This document shows positions 13,003 to 24,261 of a stretch of 64,000 nucleotides of DNA, piece after piece (positions within the stretch are counted from its first letter, which is position 1; the number at the start of each line of letters is the position of its first letter). A model generated the notes under the pieces. The model was given only the letters and a program-made list of their open reading frames with translations. It ran no database searches and was not told the origin of the DNA. The stretch comes from Salticus scenicus (taxonomy: Eukaryota; Arthropoda; Arachnida; Araneae; Salticidae). The stretch lies in contig OZ005653.1 in NCBI GenBank assembly GCA_963930645.1, forward strand, positions 112,263,259 through 112,327,258. The letters are read 5' to 3'. A program made the translations under genes and the position numbers.

Positions 13003-13385
13003 ACCCTATTGGAAAAAAATTTTTGTTTCCGGTAAAAAAATATATACCGGCTTATGAAACACCGGTTCCAGTATTATATCGGATCCAGTATGACATACCA
13101 GTTCCAGTATTATACTGGATCCAGTATGACATACCGGTCCAGTATGACATACCAGTTCCAGTATTATACCGGATCCAGTATGAGATACCTGTCCAGTATG
13201 ATACCGGATCCAGTATGACATACCGGCTTATGAAACACCGGTTCCAGTATTATACGGGATCCAGTATGACATACCAGTTCCAGTATGATACTGGATCCAA
13301 TATGACATACCAGATCCAGTATGATACTGGATCCAATGTAACATACCAGATCCAGTATGATACCAGTACCATTCTGAAAGCAGCA
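13003..13385 (+). repeat. Palindrome-rich tandem repeat (CCAGTATG/CATACCGG units)
   Basis: Units built from CCAGTATGACATACC, GTTCCAGTATTATACTGG and GGATCC recur about a dozen times. CCAGTAT and its complement ATACTGG alternate, so single strands can fold at many points. The array starts after CCCTATTGGAAAAAAATTT (13003). A related array at 26540-26935 ends with the complement of that sequence. Frames open through the array on both strands are by-products of the repeat and not genes. Confidence 0.8.
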
Positions 13386-13499
13386 TGATTCCAGAAAATA
13401 TTCATTACAAAATTGTAATAGATTAGGTATATTAATGCAGCAAAAAGATTTAAGAAATCAACATAAATAAATCATTGAATTAAAAATGTAACAAATTAA

Positions 13500-14461
13500 C
13501 ACTAAACCTACCGATACTTCATGTATACCTATTCCTACCACAGCAGGTCAAGTGACCCCTCTTTAAAATGTTATATATATTACTTGGCACCTTTTTCGCA
13601 ATTGCACACGAGAATCTGAACTTGAATTTGTTGAAGTTTCCTGTATAATTCCTTTTTCGTCCTGTTGCTTATGTTGAAAATCTTTGGCAAGTTCTTCAGC
13701 TAATTGGAATAAAAATTATTGTCTAGAAATTCTTTGCCGGTTGTTTCCCTGTATTAAATCCATGAGTTCATTCCATCCTGGTCAAAAATATTAAAGAAAA
13801 TCTGCACAGTCGATAATGGTCTTTTTCTCTTTTGTAATCTGCCTATATTCAAAATATTTTCGTCTTCACTTTCTTTACCTGAGGACTCACATTCAACCGT
13901 AGTGTCAAATGAGTCATCATGTTGTTCTATACTATCCACTTCACTTTCAGATAGTTTCTCTTCAGGGAATTTTTCCTATGATTTCAAACAACTTGAGTGT
14001 TTCAACGTTTTTGAAATAAGAATTATTAACAAAATAATGAAATTAGAATTCTTGACAAGAAAAGTAGCACTATAACGTGAAATACTGTAGAGCTCGCTTG
14101 GAGTAGAGTGAAATTTGCTATTCATTCGTCAGCCAATCACAAATATAACAGAATACAGCAAAATATATGATGCAATAGCAAAAATGTCTAATGCAACGGT
14201 TTTGTATCACAACCACACATACAAATCTTTATGATATCACAAGAATCTTTGAATGGGTCAAATGACCTGTTGCAGTAGTTAGGGTAGATTACATATATTT
14301 CTCGGTAAAAAAATTAATAAGAGAGGAGTAAATATTGAAAAATATATTCAATGTATTTTTTAAGAAAGTAGTAAAGGCAAATGAGGATGTGATGTTATTT
14401 GCAAGAAATTATTACAAAAAGTTTTAAATGGGTCATTTGACCCGTCGTGATAGGTTTAGTG
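13500..14461 (-). mobile_element. piggyBac-like element, internally deleted
   Basis: The left end is TTAA (13496-13499) followed by CACTAAACCTACC. The right end, read inward, is CACTAAACCTATCACGACGG. Both ends carry a GGTCA-nn-TGACC type palindrome (GGTCAAGTGACC at left, GGGTCATTTGACCC at right, and a third near 14256). TTAA is the insertion site of piggyBac elements. The right-hand TTAA is missing; the sequence continues as ATCTG into a long hairpin. The interior keeps fragments of a transposase on the minus strand. Confidence 0.65.
13585..13939 (-). pseudogene. piggyBac-like transposase remnant: acidic N-terminus joined to C-terminus
   Basis: An acidic stretch (DSIEQHDDSFDTTVECESSG) typical of piggyBac N-termini is followed after about 20 residues by VQIFFNIFDQDGMNSWI. 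It continues past a TAA into FLFQLAEELAKDF and RVQLRKRC, which resemble the end of the piggyBac catalytic domain and the start of its cysteine-rich tail. The large central part with the catalytic aspartates is missing. The remnant is therefore an internal-deletion derivative with additional stops, not a working transposase. Domain calls rest on motif resemblance only. Confidence 0.6.
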
Positions 14462-14465
14462 ATCT

Positions 14466-14722
14466 GTTCTGTGCAGTCCTCCAAACTCTACAACAGTTAT
14501 GGTTGATATCTTGTGCCAGGTCGTTGCCATTACAGGTGAGAGGATTCAATAAAATTTCAACCGTTTCGCGATTAGCAGCTTAAGTTCTGATTATAACAAC
14601 ACAGCTTACGCTGCTAATCGCGAAACAGTCGAAATTTTATTTAATCCTTTCACCTGTAATGGCAACGACCTGGCACAAGATATCAACCATAACTGGTGTA
14701 GAGTTTGGAGGACTGCATAAGA
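14466..14722. repeat. 257-bp hairpin with ~118-bp arms
   Basis: The left arm (14466-14584) and right arm (14605-14722) are near-perfect inverted copies around a 20-nt loop, with a few mismatches and one small indel. Each arm contains TTGTGCCAGGTCGTTGCCAT or its complement, and is distinctly less AT-rich than the surroundings. A transcript across it would form long double-stranded RNA. It abuts the piggyBac-like right end. Confidence 0.8.
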
Positions 14723-14729
14723 ACAAAGC

Positions 14730-16150
14730 ATCAAGCAAGCCACCACGAAGCTGCCTCTGATGAAGGGGGAGGGGGGCTCCCACAAGTACTCAGGCGAACT
14801 CGAGAAGTAAAGTAAGGTGATTTTAAACGTTTGCAAAAAATTAAAAAGAATAAGTTTATCTGGTAATAAATATATAATATTAAGTTGCTTTGTTAATAAG
14901 TTGTCTTCTTTTCTTATTGGCTTAGTCAAATCTATAATCTTCGAGCAGCCATCCTCATGACAAAAAATTTAGGAGCAAGAGACATTAAAAATCGGAGCAA
15001 ACAAGAAAAAATTGGAGCAATTATTATAATGCGAAAATTTTACATTAGATTTCCATATACAATCTATATCTTCCATATACAGTCTTAATATAGATTTCTT
15101 TAAATCAATGAAACTATCAAAGAATGATCAAGTAAACATCACAGACATATATATAAATTTTATTATAAATTATATTCTAGTACAATATACTTATAATTCT
15201 GACTCACATTACAAAGATTTAATTTAATTTTGCAGATGCTATATAACAAAACTAAAAATTTAAAATCCTATTAAATAACATCTTCTTTTTTTTTTTTTTA
15301 CAATTAACAAGAAGACAAAATTACAGTTTTTGTTTTGAAATAGAATAGTATATTGAGAATATTTTTTAAATTCATAAGAAAAGAAAAATAATAAGATGAG
15401 TTTCTTTTAAAATAACAGCAGTGTTCCTTATGTTATAAATTGAGAAATCATAAACATTAGAGTATGTTTGATCTTTGGTTGCTAGCTAGTAGAACGTGCA
15501 GAAATTGGGGGGGGGGGGGGGCATGTAAAAATAATATATGAATGATAATTAATTTTATGATTACATTATAGGTTTTTAAATCTAATAAAGCAAGTTTAAA
15601 ATTAATATTGATTTTTATTTTGTGGGTGGAAAAAGATGGTAACAAATAGCTTCTGCAGAGCATGTAATCGCTAATTGGAAATAAGAAAAGAAGTGTGTGT
15701 GTGTGGGGGGGGGGGAGTAAAAAAGATTTATATGGGCTAAAAATATTGAATAATTATATTTCTTTACACATTCTAGAATCTCTCAAAGTAAGTTTAAAAT
15801 GAATATTAACATTCATGTGGTTGGAAAAAGAATGGAAATCAGAAGGCTTCCATGAAGTGTTTGATTCACAATAATAGTTAATGGGGTTTCTTTTTATAAA
15901 CGAATGATATTCGCGACTTTAAAAAAAAAAAAAAAGGAATAAATCATTTAATATCAGAAACTGGAAAATTAGTTGAAAAATCTTTAAACTTCAGCCCAAA
16001 ACAGAAATTTGGAAAAAAAATAAGAGAAAATAATAAATGTCAAGTTTGAAAAATCGGAGTTTTCCGATAATTTTCAGATTAACGGAGCACACTGGTGAAA
16101 ATCAGAGAAACTACGATAAAATAAGAGCAAATCGGTAGCTATCTAATCTT
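14730..16150. other. Repeat-derived AT-rich DNA, no gene seen
   Basis: Contains G runs at 15508-15521 and 15705-15715, A/T runs, and two short patches with similar wording (CGGAGCAAACAAGAAAAAATTGGAGC near 14993, and CGGAGTTTTCCGATAATTTT near 16054) that look like fragments of one decayed element. No supported frame. Confidence 0.45.
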
Positions 16151-16152
16151 GT

Positions 16153-16240
16153 CGGAAACCATTTTTTCTGACTGACTGTTATTGAAATGTTGAGAACTTC
16201 TTTCTTCTTTGACAATCTGATAACCAGAATCGCAATCCAT
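16153..16240 (-). CDS. Possible host exon, minus strand
   Basis: A good acceptor (pyrimidine tract then TTTCAG at about 16246-16241, minus strand) precedes an open segment starting ATGGATTGCGATTC. In phase 0 it reads MDCDSGYQIVKEERSSQHF with ordinary hydrophilic composition. It runs into decayed repeat at about 16150 and no donor is clear. A second frame is also open. It could be a chance exon-like stretch. Whether it belongs with the candidate exons at 22.7 and 24.0 kb is unknown, and the phases do not match directly. Confidence 0.25.
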
Positions 16241-16619
16241 CTGAAATAGAAAAAAAAAAGCATAAAATAATGAGTCAACTATATTATTTAATATCTGGAA
16301 GCATAAATTGCAGAATTTCAGAGGGCTGCATTGCAGCTCAGCATGAACAGTGTAATAAAATGTCTATAATTTATGAGGTTACACAAAACTACTTAGTTCC
16401 CCCATCTAAAAAAGTAGAGGACAGAAAATACTACTGGAGATACAGAATAGATGCTGAAATTATAACTAACTAGTATATCTGCAGATTAGGGGCCTCAATG
16501 TTAACTCTGCAAGTCATTTTATATTTATATTTCTTACATAATATCTAATATCTATATATATAAAAATTTTCCTAGATTCAGAAAATATAAATATTGGGTT
16601 GTTTTGCATTTTAAATTCA

Positions 16620-17170
16620 TTGTTATGAAATGCTATTTTCATCAAGGGGCGGGGTCCCCTGAACCCTCAGTCGTTTCACTAATTTTGAATCCACAAATTC
16701 GACATAACAGTTAATAACTGTTAAATTGAACATGACTTCATGCAATGATGTTCTGGAGCCATTTATTCTTGCATTTTTTTTAAATAAATTGTTTTCATCA
16801 AGGGTGCTCTGCCTCCTGAACCCTTGGATTGGCAACTTAAAATGACATGTAAGGATATATGTGCGCTGTGCGCACATATTCCTTCTCAACTCAAACTTTT
16901 ATTGTTAAGAAAATAAAATAAAATCATTGATCATCGGATAAAAACTCGCACCGGACCCCCACTGCCTTGGTCAGCGCAAACTCATGTACGCTGTGCACAC
17001 ATATTCATTCTGAAATGAAACTTTTATTCTTAAGAAAAGAAAAAAATTTAAATTATTTCTCATCGGGTAAAAAGTCGGACCGTGTCCCCATTGCCTTCGG
17101 CAGCCAGTCCCGTGCGTGCACACAGGTTAAGGGATATGCACCCGCCTATTCCTTCCCCACTCTTTAAGTC
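16620..17170 (+). repeat. Dispersed repeat with ~127-bp tandem unit
   Basis: Two adjacent diverged units each contain the phrase ATGTnCGCTGTGCnCACATATTC, then AAACTTTTATT-TTAAGAAAA, then a short phrase with CATCGG and ACTGCCTT or ATTGCCTT (about 16856-16985 and 16985-17110). Upstream are two copies of a CATCAAGGGnGC...CCTGAACCC phrase. No protein is supported. Confidence 0.5.
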
Positions 17171-17179
17171 CCTCCTAAT

Positions 17180-17420
17180 TAACCTACATATACCAATTTT
17201 TAACGGTCTATAACTCAATTAGCTGAGATGCAAAAGTTTTAAAATATTACAGCGCCATCTGATGGTAGAAATTTCTGTAATCTACTGTTCAATTCCAAAT
17301 CAACAAAGTTTTAAAATGATGTATTACTTATGAAATTGTTTTAATTAGTAACTGAGATATAAAAGAAAACCTAATCAGGACATCCTAAAACATGTACATC
17401 ATGTGAAATCTCTAATTCAA
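17180..17420 (+). repeat. Dispersed repeat sharing ~180 bp with 20790-20990
   Basis: The segment with ATTACAGCGCCATCTG, TTCTGTAATCTACTGTTC and AAAAGAAAACCTAATC is repeated with few changes at 20790-20990 in the same orientation. This shows a dispersed repeat family. No coding content. Confidence 0.7.
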
Positions 17421-18418
17421 TTACTTACGGTAGTCAGTTAATGGAAGTAAAAATAAAAAGAAATATTTTTTAGGCCCCCAAAACCTATATATACCACGGT
17501 AGTCAGGTAATGGAAGTAAAAAGAAAAAGTATTTTTTAGTACCTTCAAATGTATTTCATTGCTATGGAAACTCCTATCGTCTTTTGAGAAATAGATTACG
17601 TGTTAGAATAAAATTTAATTTGCAATTAAAATGTAACTTATTTGTTTATTAACCAACATTGATGAAATTTGAACTGCAGGTTGGTCTTGTGCTGCATAGG
17701 TTCTATATTAAGTGTTGTGTGCGAAAAAGAAAATTTTGAAATTTGCAATTTTTAATCCCAGTTCAAGATCATGTGACATTAATGATTTCCAGATGTTTTG
17801 TTTCCGTTCCAGACAGCGGAGAAAATAGTCTGCTCATAGAATGCCTCTTTTTAAGCAATTAGCCGTGGATTCTTGGTCATTTTTCAATCATGGGTCAACG
17901 TTTTAATTAATATCTCCGAAACTAATTAAAAATTTTAAATGCTGTTTTCAGGAGTCCCTCGGGAAGGCTCCTGAGCATCTGTATGTAAATTTTTGTACTT
18001 CTGCATTCAATAGGGCCTGAACATACAGAAGGACAGGCAGACCTTTTCTTTTATTATAGATTTCTGTAAAGCATATCAACAAATCTTTTGAACGATACTT
18101 TCAATAAAAGGAAGGACTTACAAATAGTATGCTTAAAAACATACAGGATATTTCATGTCTGTGTATTTATAAATTCTCAGAAAAAAATTAGAATGCTCCA
18201 AAGATGTGTAAAAAAAGTGTTTTTTTCCCCTCCCGATAGATTTTAGGAATATGTCCAGAAGGGGGGGGGGGCACGTATTAACTGACGAGAGGGCCTGTGC
18301 CTTCAGTCCCCCAGAAAGTATATAGCTGGCATTTTTTGATGAGGAAAATGATAGGGGGCCAAATGTCGAATCTCTCCCCCCCCAATCAAAATTTCATGCT
18401 ACACCCATAAGATTACTG

Positions 18419-18609
18419 TATATACTCACGTAATAAGTCGACACCTAAATTTGAAAAAAGTAACTTGGATAACACCAGTATTTTAGATTAGTTTTCTTTC
18501 CCTTATTTAATCACAATAAATTTTTTGATTATACAAGGTAAAGAAATCAAATTTAAAATACTATTGCAAACCTCTCAATTTAGGGAATTGACTTATACGA
18601 GAGTATATA
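18419..18609. mobile_element. Small MITE with ATATACTC-type inverted ends
   Basis: The left end TATATACTCACGTAATAAGTC and the right end (read inward) TATATACTCTCGTATAAGTC are inverted copies, followed on both sides by CCTAAAT-type sequence. The unit is about 190 bp and has no coding capacity, so it is a non-autonomous DNA element. The superfamily is not determined. Confidence 0.65.
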
Positions 18610-18847
18610 AGGTAAATCTGCACAAAATCTCATTTTGCCTAGTTCTCAATATGATACACTAAAAAAATAAAAAGAGGTTTTACGTTTTGCCACCAAAAAT
18701 CAATTGTAGCTTTTTAAACCAATTTAGGATCTTACCATATAAAAATAAAATGTCATTCATTAGAAAAATATGAAAATTTTTACTGTACATAAAGTTTTTA
18801 CAACTTTAAAATTTTACTGTAACATAAAAGGCAGCTTTCATAAAAAG

Positions 18848-18882
<35 letters not shown>

Positions 18883-19181
18883 CAGTGCTAAATCATTTAC
18901 AAATAAAATTGAACTCTTATAATTTCTTAATGAGCTTTCTATAATTTTATCAAATTTAAGTAAAACAGCATTTAAAAAAAAAAAGTGCTAGTATAAATTG
19001 CAATGTGTACGGAAACGACTGACATGCAGACATAAAACAAGAGAGCGAGCAGAACAAAAATTTATAAAAGACTTGCTTTTGAACCTATTTTAAGTTTCAC
19101 AATTTAAAATGACATGCCATTCATTTTACATGCATGCATGATGACAATTTTTACTGTATAATATTGCAAAAGCATCTATAA

Positions 19182-19764
19182 TAGAGCTGTAGCGAATACT
19201 CGGCCTATTTGCCGAGTACTCGGTACTCGGCCAAATTTAGGCTATGTATTCGGCCAATACCGGGTAGTTGTGGGAATGTCACTATTTTTATGTATTATTG
19301 AAAGAAATATGTTAATGAGAGATATTTATTTTATAACTAAACTAAAAAAATATGAAAATATAAATACAGAGACATTATAATTAAAATGTTTGCTGTAACA
19401 GCTTTCTGCAGTTAAAACGGGCTGTTACCAAACTTAGTATAGAGATGATTTCTGATATGAGCGTTTAATTATAATTATCTTGTATGAATGTAATATGCAT
19501 TATTTTATAAAAACTTAGTACATGAAATTATATCTATAAATCAGACAAAAATAAAATATTTTGGAAAAAAAAAAGAACCTCTATGTAATATTAACACAAA
19601 ATTTTTGATATACATTAGTGCAAAAAAAACTAAGATACTTTCAAATCGGTAAGAAAAGATTGATTTTGAATTTTATACTATAAAATAACGTAAAAAACTA
19701 TCACCTATTCGGATACAGTCTACCTTTGAGCAAAATGTGCGTTTATTTAGTATTTCAAGAACAA

Positions 19765-19799
<35 letters not shown>

Positions 19800-20694
19800 G
19801 GAACAACTATAGTATTTCCCCTCAGCTAGATTTGGCGATTTTTCATTGGCGATTATGGCTAAATCATAAATCTAAAAATCCTAAATCATATAGCATAAAT
19901 GATAAAATTGTAAGCTAAATTATAAATCATAAAATCATAAATCCAAAATAAATAGCATGTAGGCTGCCATATTATATCGCAAACAATCCAGAACGACATC
20001 GTTATCGTTCAAATCGTCGGCAAAGAAAAATCACCAAATTCAGCTGAGGGGAAATACTATAGTTGTACCAATAATAATAATGTGAAAAGAGGAGGGGGCA
20101 TTTAACAGAGTAAAAGTTTTTATGGCATTTTATATTATATATAAAAAAGGTAAATACACTAAAACATTATTTAAAACTTATTTTCATAATCAAATCTGTT
20201 GTTTTGCAAACTATGGCCCAAAACCATCTGTCATTTTACATTTCTGCGATCTGAAGATTAATGAAGCCTATCATGTTTGAAATTATAAAATATTTTAATG
20301 TTCCCCTTTCATATGTGAATTTCATGTATCTTAAATTAAGCCTTAGTGCCTAGTAACTTTTATATTATCTAAGAATTATTTGAGGATGATAATTTCGCAT
20401 CTAAAAAAGATGTTAAGAATAAAATAATCAGTTATGGTTTTAGTAATCCACTATGCTGAAAGTATCAAAATATAGCAATGAACCTAATTATGTATATACA
20501 CTACAAAAGTTATGCATGAAAGCATGCTGTTTACCATTTAACTAAATTTTATGTTCAAAAGCCTTTTTCTTTAATTTTAAGATGTGCAAATTTCTTCATA
20601 TATGCATCAATTATTCTTTCTTACAACTACTCGGTGCTCGGCCGAGTACTCGGTATTCGGCTACTCGGCCAAAGTGCTACTTTGTGCAGCACTA
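19182..20694. mobile_element. Non-autonomous hAT-type element with 8-bp target duplication
   Basis: ATCTATAA occurs exactly on both sides (19174-19181 and 20695-20702). An 8-bp duplication is the hAT signature. Ends are TAGAGCTGTAGC and, read inward from the right, TAGTGCTGCACA. Both subterminal regions hold repeated CCGAGTACTCGG-type palindromes. The 1.5-kb interior has no transposase frame, contains an (AAT)n tract at 19767-19799, and hosts a smaller MITE. Confidence 0.8.
19803..20066. mobile_element. MITE nested in the hAT-type element
   Basis: The left end ACAACTATAGTATTTCCCC and its exact complement at the right form inverted repeats that extend about 50 bp with some mismatches (CTCAGCT, then GATTTTTCnTTG). 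The unit is 264 bp, mostly ATCATAAAT-type low complexity inside. Its nested position means it inserted after the host element. Confidence 0.65.
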
Positions 20695-20789
20695 ATCTAT
20701 AATACTCAAATGTTACCAAAACATTAAAGGTCTTATCCCCGTTTTAGAACTTACAACATCTTCCTCGCTCATTCGAATTTGAAACGTTG

Positions 20790-20990
20790 AAAATTAAAAA
20801 TATTACAGCGCCATCTGGCAGTAGATATTTCTGTAATCTACTGTTCGATTCCAAATCAACAAAGCTTTCAAATGATGTATTACTTATGAAATTATTTTAA
20901 TTAGTAGCTGAGATACAAAAGAAAACCTAATCTGGGCACCTCAAAACGTGTAAATTGGTTGAAATCTCGAATTCAACTTTCGATAATATA
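20790..20990 (+). repeat. Second copy of the GCGCCATCTG repeat
   Basis: Same text and orientation as 17246-17420, differing at scattered positions. Confidence 0.7.
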
Positions 20991-20999
20991 AAAGTACTT

Positions 21000-22479
21000 T
21001 AAAATATCTTTTGAATGATGTATCAAAAACAGGGTTGGGTTTCTTCCGGAAGAAACTGGGAGAAATGGAAGAAATAGAAGAAACTAACCAGAAGACAAAA
21101 CAGATGTTCAAAATAAAAATTTATGAACTATATAAACTCAAAGCGTAAATATAATGTCAAATCTAAACTATAAACCAATTAATATTAAAAATATTTTTAG
21201 AAAAATAAGTTATTTGATAACAAACACTAAATATATACAGGTGATGGGTTTTTACTTTTCAATGCTAATATTTTTAGAACTTTTTGCATAGAGACTATCT
21301 CATATTATTATACGTTCAAAAAGTACAAGTGATCATAATTATGGAATTTTTATCCATAATACTTGCGCTTTTTTTTTTTTTAAAGGATGCAACTTTTTGT
21401 ATAAACTCGAAGCAGCTACCCAATGAACTGTATCAATAAGTAAGATACCTACTTTTAAACTCTCCTGCAAGTTCTCTAGGATTAAAAAAAAAAAAAAAAA
21501 AAATTCATAGTTTGTATTTAACTATTTTAAGTTGAAAAATAAAGTGCAGTGTTGAACTACTGAAAAACTTTTCATTTGTTTTACAGTCACCTCCCTCTAA
21601 CTCTCAAATGTTTTGTCCAGAAGTTGTGTGGATTTTAGGAATTTGCAGATAGAGATCATTGTCTTTGATTACAGTTTTCTTTTACAGATACAAAGTCAGT
21701 TATTATTCATTCATAAATAGACATCAAAATGGAAAGATGATTTCTAATAAATTTTAGAAAAAAATATTTCTTCAATATTAATAAAACTAATCTATCACAT
21801 TCATATATGATGGTAAATAATTTAAGGATATTCAAATAATAGGTACCTATAAAATGTAAACAAACATATTTAAAAAATACGAAACAAAATATTTTTGAAA
21901 GTTCGGAAATAATATTTATCACTGATTAATTTTGTTAAAAATTGATGAATAGTGGTTTGCTTTAAGCACTAGTCTGTATGAATTACAGGATAATAAATAC
22001 AATAATGTTATTCTCTCCCCAATTGTGTTTCAAAAAAAGGATTAAACAAAAAATTTGATTCAAAATAAAAGTAAAAATGTGAATTTTTTTGAAATATGAG
22101 ATATAAATTTCTTTTACATTAAAAAATCAATTACGGATTGGAAGGATTTAACGATTATAAACCTGCAGATTAGAGGGTGTTGACTGTACTGTATATAACT
22201 AAAAGGAAAATAAAGTTTTTGATAGACCTGTTTGTTAAGTTTTAGCATGTGATCCAAACTATTATTTATTACCAGTGAAAGAAATAAAATTGTCTAAATT
22301 ATAAAACTGTACACTGTTTAAATTAAAATTGATTTTTTTTTTACTGGATTTTGAGTATTTTGGAACATGATCATCAGATACCGAAGATCATTTTGGTAAA
22401 AATCTCATACTTATTAATTAAATAATTAAATTTTTATAGGTATAAAAGGTATAATAGGTATTATTTTATAGGTATAATA
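21000..22479. other. AT-rich spacer, no gene seen
   Basis: Homopolymer runs (A at 21484-21502) and unique-looking AT-rich DNA. No frame with protein-like character was found on either strand. Confidence 0.5.
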
Positions 22480-22675
22480 TTCGGTAACTTGCCAATGAAT
22501 ATTATATGAGAAATGCCAAGCTGGTCATCGGCCAGAGTAGCTTAATCATTAAGATAACATTAATAATGGTAGAGCAACCTCGTGTTAAGTAGCGAACCCA
22601 GGTTCGATTCCCGGCTCTGGCATTTTTCACATACTTGGTTTAAAAATCAACCTTACACTCCACATTTATCTAAAT
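22480..22675 (+). mobile_element. tRNA-derived SINE, copy with intact acceptor pairing
   Basis: A tRNA-like body lies at 22531-22621: GCCAGAG at its start pairs fully with CTCTGGC at its end, GGTAGAGC matches the end of box A and GGTTCGATTCC is box B of a Pol III promoter. Flanking text on both sides (GAGAAATGCC-AGCTGGT before; TTTTTCACATA-TTGGT and CnCTCCA after) matches the two copies at 44.5-45.0 kb, so this is a SINE and not an isolated tRNA gene. About 20 extra bases sit in the D-arm region. Confidence 0.75.
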
Positions 22676-22710
22676 AAAATAAAATATTTTTTAAAAATTA
22701 AGGTACTTAC

Positions 22711-22792
22711 ATATTAACTGCTTGCCAATGGGCCATGGGGTATTGCTTACAAACATCTACTTCTGTGGTCCACAGACGTTTAAACATATTAT
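22711..22792 (-). CDS. Candidate internal exon of a host gene
   Basis: On the minus strand a TATTTTCAG acceptor (AG at 22794-22793) and a consensus GTAAGTACC donor (22710-22702) bracket 82 nt. The open phase reads MFKRLWTTEVDVCKQYPMAH and then WQAVN. Both splice sites and the amino-acid composition look real, and the exon contrasts with the AT-rich flanks. I do not recognise the protein family. It could follow a short first exon at 24031-24070 in matching phase. A tRNA-derived SINE sits in the intron just downstream. No later exon is assigned with confidence, so the gene may continue beyond the window or be lost here. Confidence 0.5.
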
Positions 22793-24030
22793 CTGAAAAT
22801 AAATAAAAAATTATTAACAGATTACATTTAAATACATTGAAGCATCGATAATCCGGCATCGGTGGTTAATAGCAAGTGTGAAACTACCTAGCATGCAAAA
22901 ACCCTGAAAACTGATATTTGCATTCAAATAGGGAAGATTTACTAATGAAATATCATATGGCTACCTATATTAAATGATATTTGGAGAGTTCTTAATACAT
23001 TAAAAGGCAAATTAAACATTCCAAATAAGAAATTTCTGTAAAAACAAAATAATTTACATGAAAATCAGAAACAGCAAAAATTTCAAAAAACCTGAATTCA
23101 GCGATTGGCCCTGAAAAGTTTCACCCTTGTAAGACATTGCCAGATTACTGATTTTTCTGGATTACAGGTGTTCAAAATAAATGTCATGAAATCATTGATC
23201 AATAAAAGCATCTGAAGGAAAATTTCTTAAAAATATATTTTAAAAATGTGCACAAATCCCTATCAAAAACTTTAATAATTACCTAATGTTTGAAATGAGT
23301 TAAAAAAATTTAATTAATAATTATAAAACAGCAATGAAGTTCATTAAGTTTTGGTCAAATAATAATAAATTAAAATTAAAACTAATTTAATAACATGTAA
23401 GATCAGGAATTTGCAAAGTGTTACATACGTATTCTATCAAATATGTCAGTCAATTTAATTTGTTTTCTTAGTTTCTGTTTTTCAGTTTGTACTTGATTGA
23501 TTACATGCATGTTGAATAACATATTAAGATATATCAGTTATTGTTACAATAGTACAAGAAAAAGAGGATGTTATTATTTTTTTTTTAATCATCTATCTTA
23601 TTTTTACACATATTTAAATAATTAAAAAAAAAAAACAGTTTAATCTGCCGGTTATATTCAAATTAATAAAATTATAATAACTAGTAATAATAAAGCATGC
23701 AAATTAGCAACTTCATTAAACCGTGCGTAAATAACAAAACAATTACGGCAAAATATTATTCAGAATATTCATATCTGAGAAAAGCAAAATAATTGCAAGC
23801 AAAATAATAAAGAAGTCTTTTATTAATTTGATTTTAAAAGGAAAAAATAAATTGTTTATTCTACTTAAGCCTACATTGCCGAAAGAAAAGAATTATGCCA
23901 TGCTGTATTCAAATTTAACTAATGTTATATAAATTTAAATAGGCTATAACTAAAAAATCTACGATATACACACATATATATATATATATAAAGAAAAAGA
24001 AAGAAAGAAATCTATTAAATATTACTTAAC

Positions 24031-24070
24031 TTTTATCAAAAAAGTTGAATAAAATAGACAACATATCCAT
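24031..24070 (-). CDS. Candidate first coding exon of the same host gene
   Basis: The ATG at 24070-24068 (minus strand) opens MDMLSILFNFFDK, ending after one base of the next codon. A GTTAAGT donor-like sequence follows at 24030. The phase fits the acceptor side of the 22711-22792 exon, and joining keeps the frame open. The exon lies 40-90 bp downstream, in minus-strand terms, of promoter-like motifs at 24113-24140. The donor is not full consensus and the exon is only 40 nt, so this remains tentative. Confidence 0.35.
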
Positions 24071-24112
24071 CGAAGCAAAGATGTTTACTGTTTATTTACA
24101 ATTCTAAAAGCC

Positions 24113-24140
24113 AAGATGGCGGCTTGTCTCTGATTGGCTG
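24113..24140 (-). promoter_or_regulatory. YY1-type and CCAAT-type motifs, candidate promoter
   Basis: AAGATGGCGGC (24113-24123) matches the core of YY1 sites common in animal promoters, and TGATTGGCTG (24131-24140) contains ATTGG, the inverted CCAAT box bound by NF-Y. This cluster is an island of higher GC in AT-rich DNA and lies just upstream of the candidate minus-strand first exon. Binding is inferred from motif text only. Confidence 0.4.
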
Positions 24141-24261
24141 AATCGCAATTGCCATTCTTCGGTGTGATGTTTATCGACATTGTTTTTTTCCCCCGTGCGT
24201 TCACAAAATTTAAAGCATTAATTATCTGTTTTCTATTTTACCAATTTAATAAAAAAGAAAA

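Noticed and set aside
13006..13388. Open frames on both strands through the CCAGTATG array, with periodic protein repeats
   Set aside because: They follow from the tandem repeat, are open on both strands and have no gene context.
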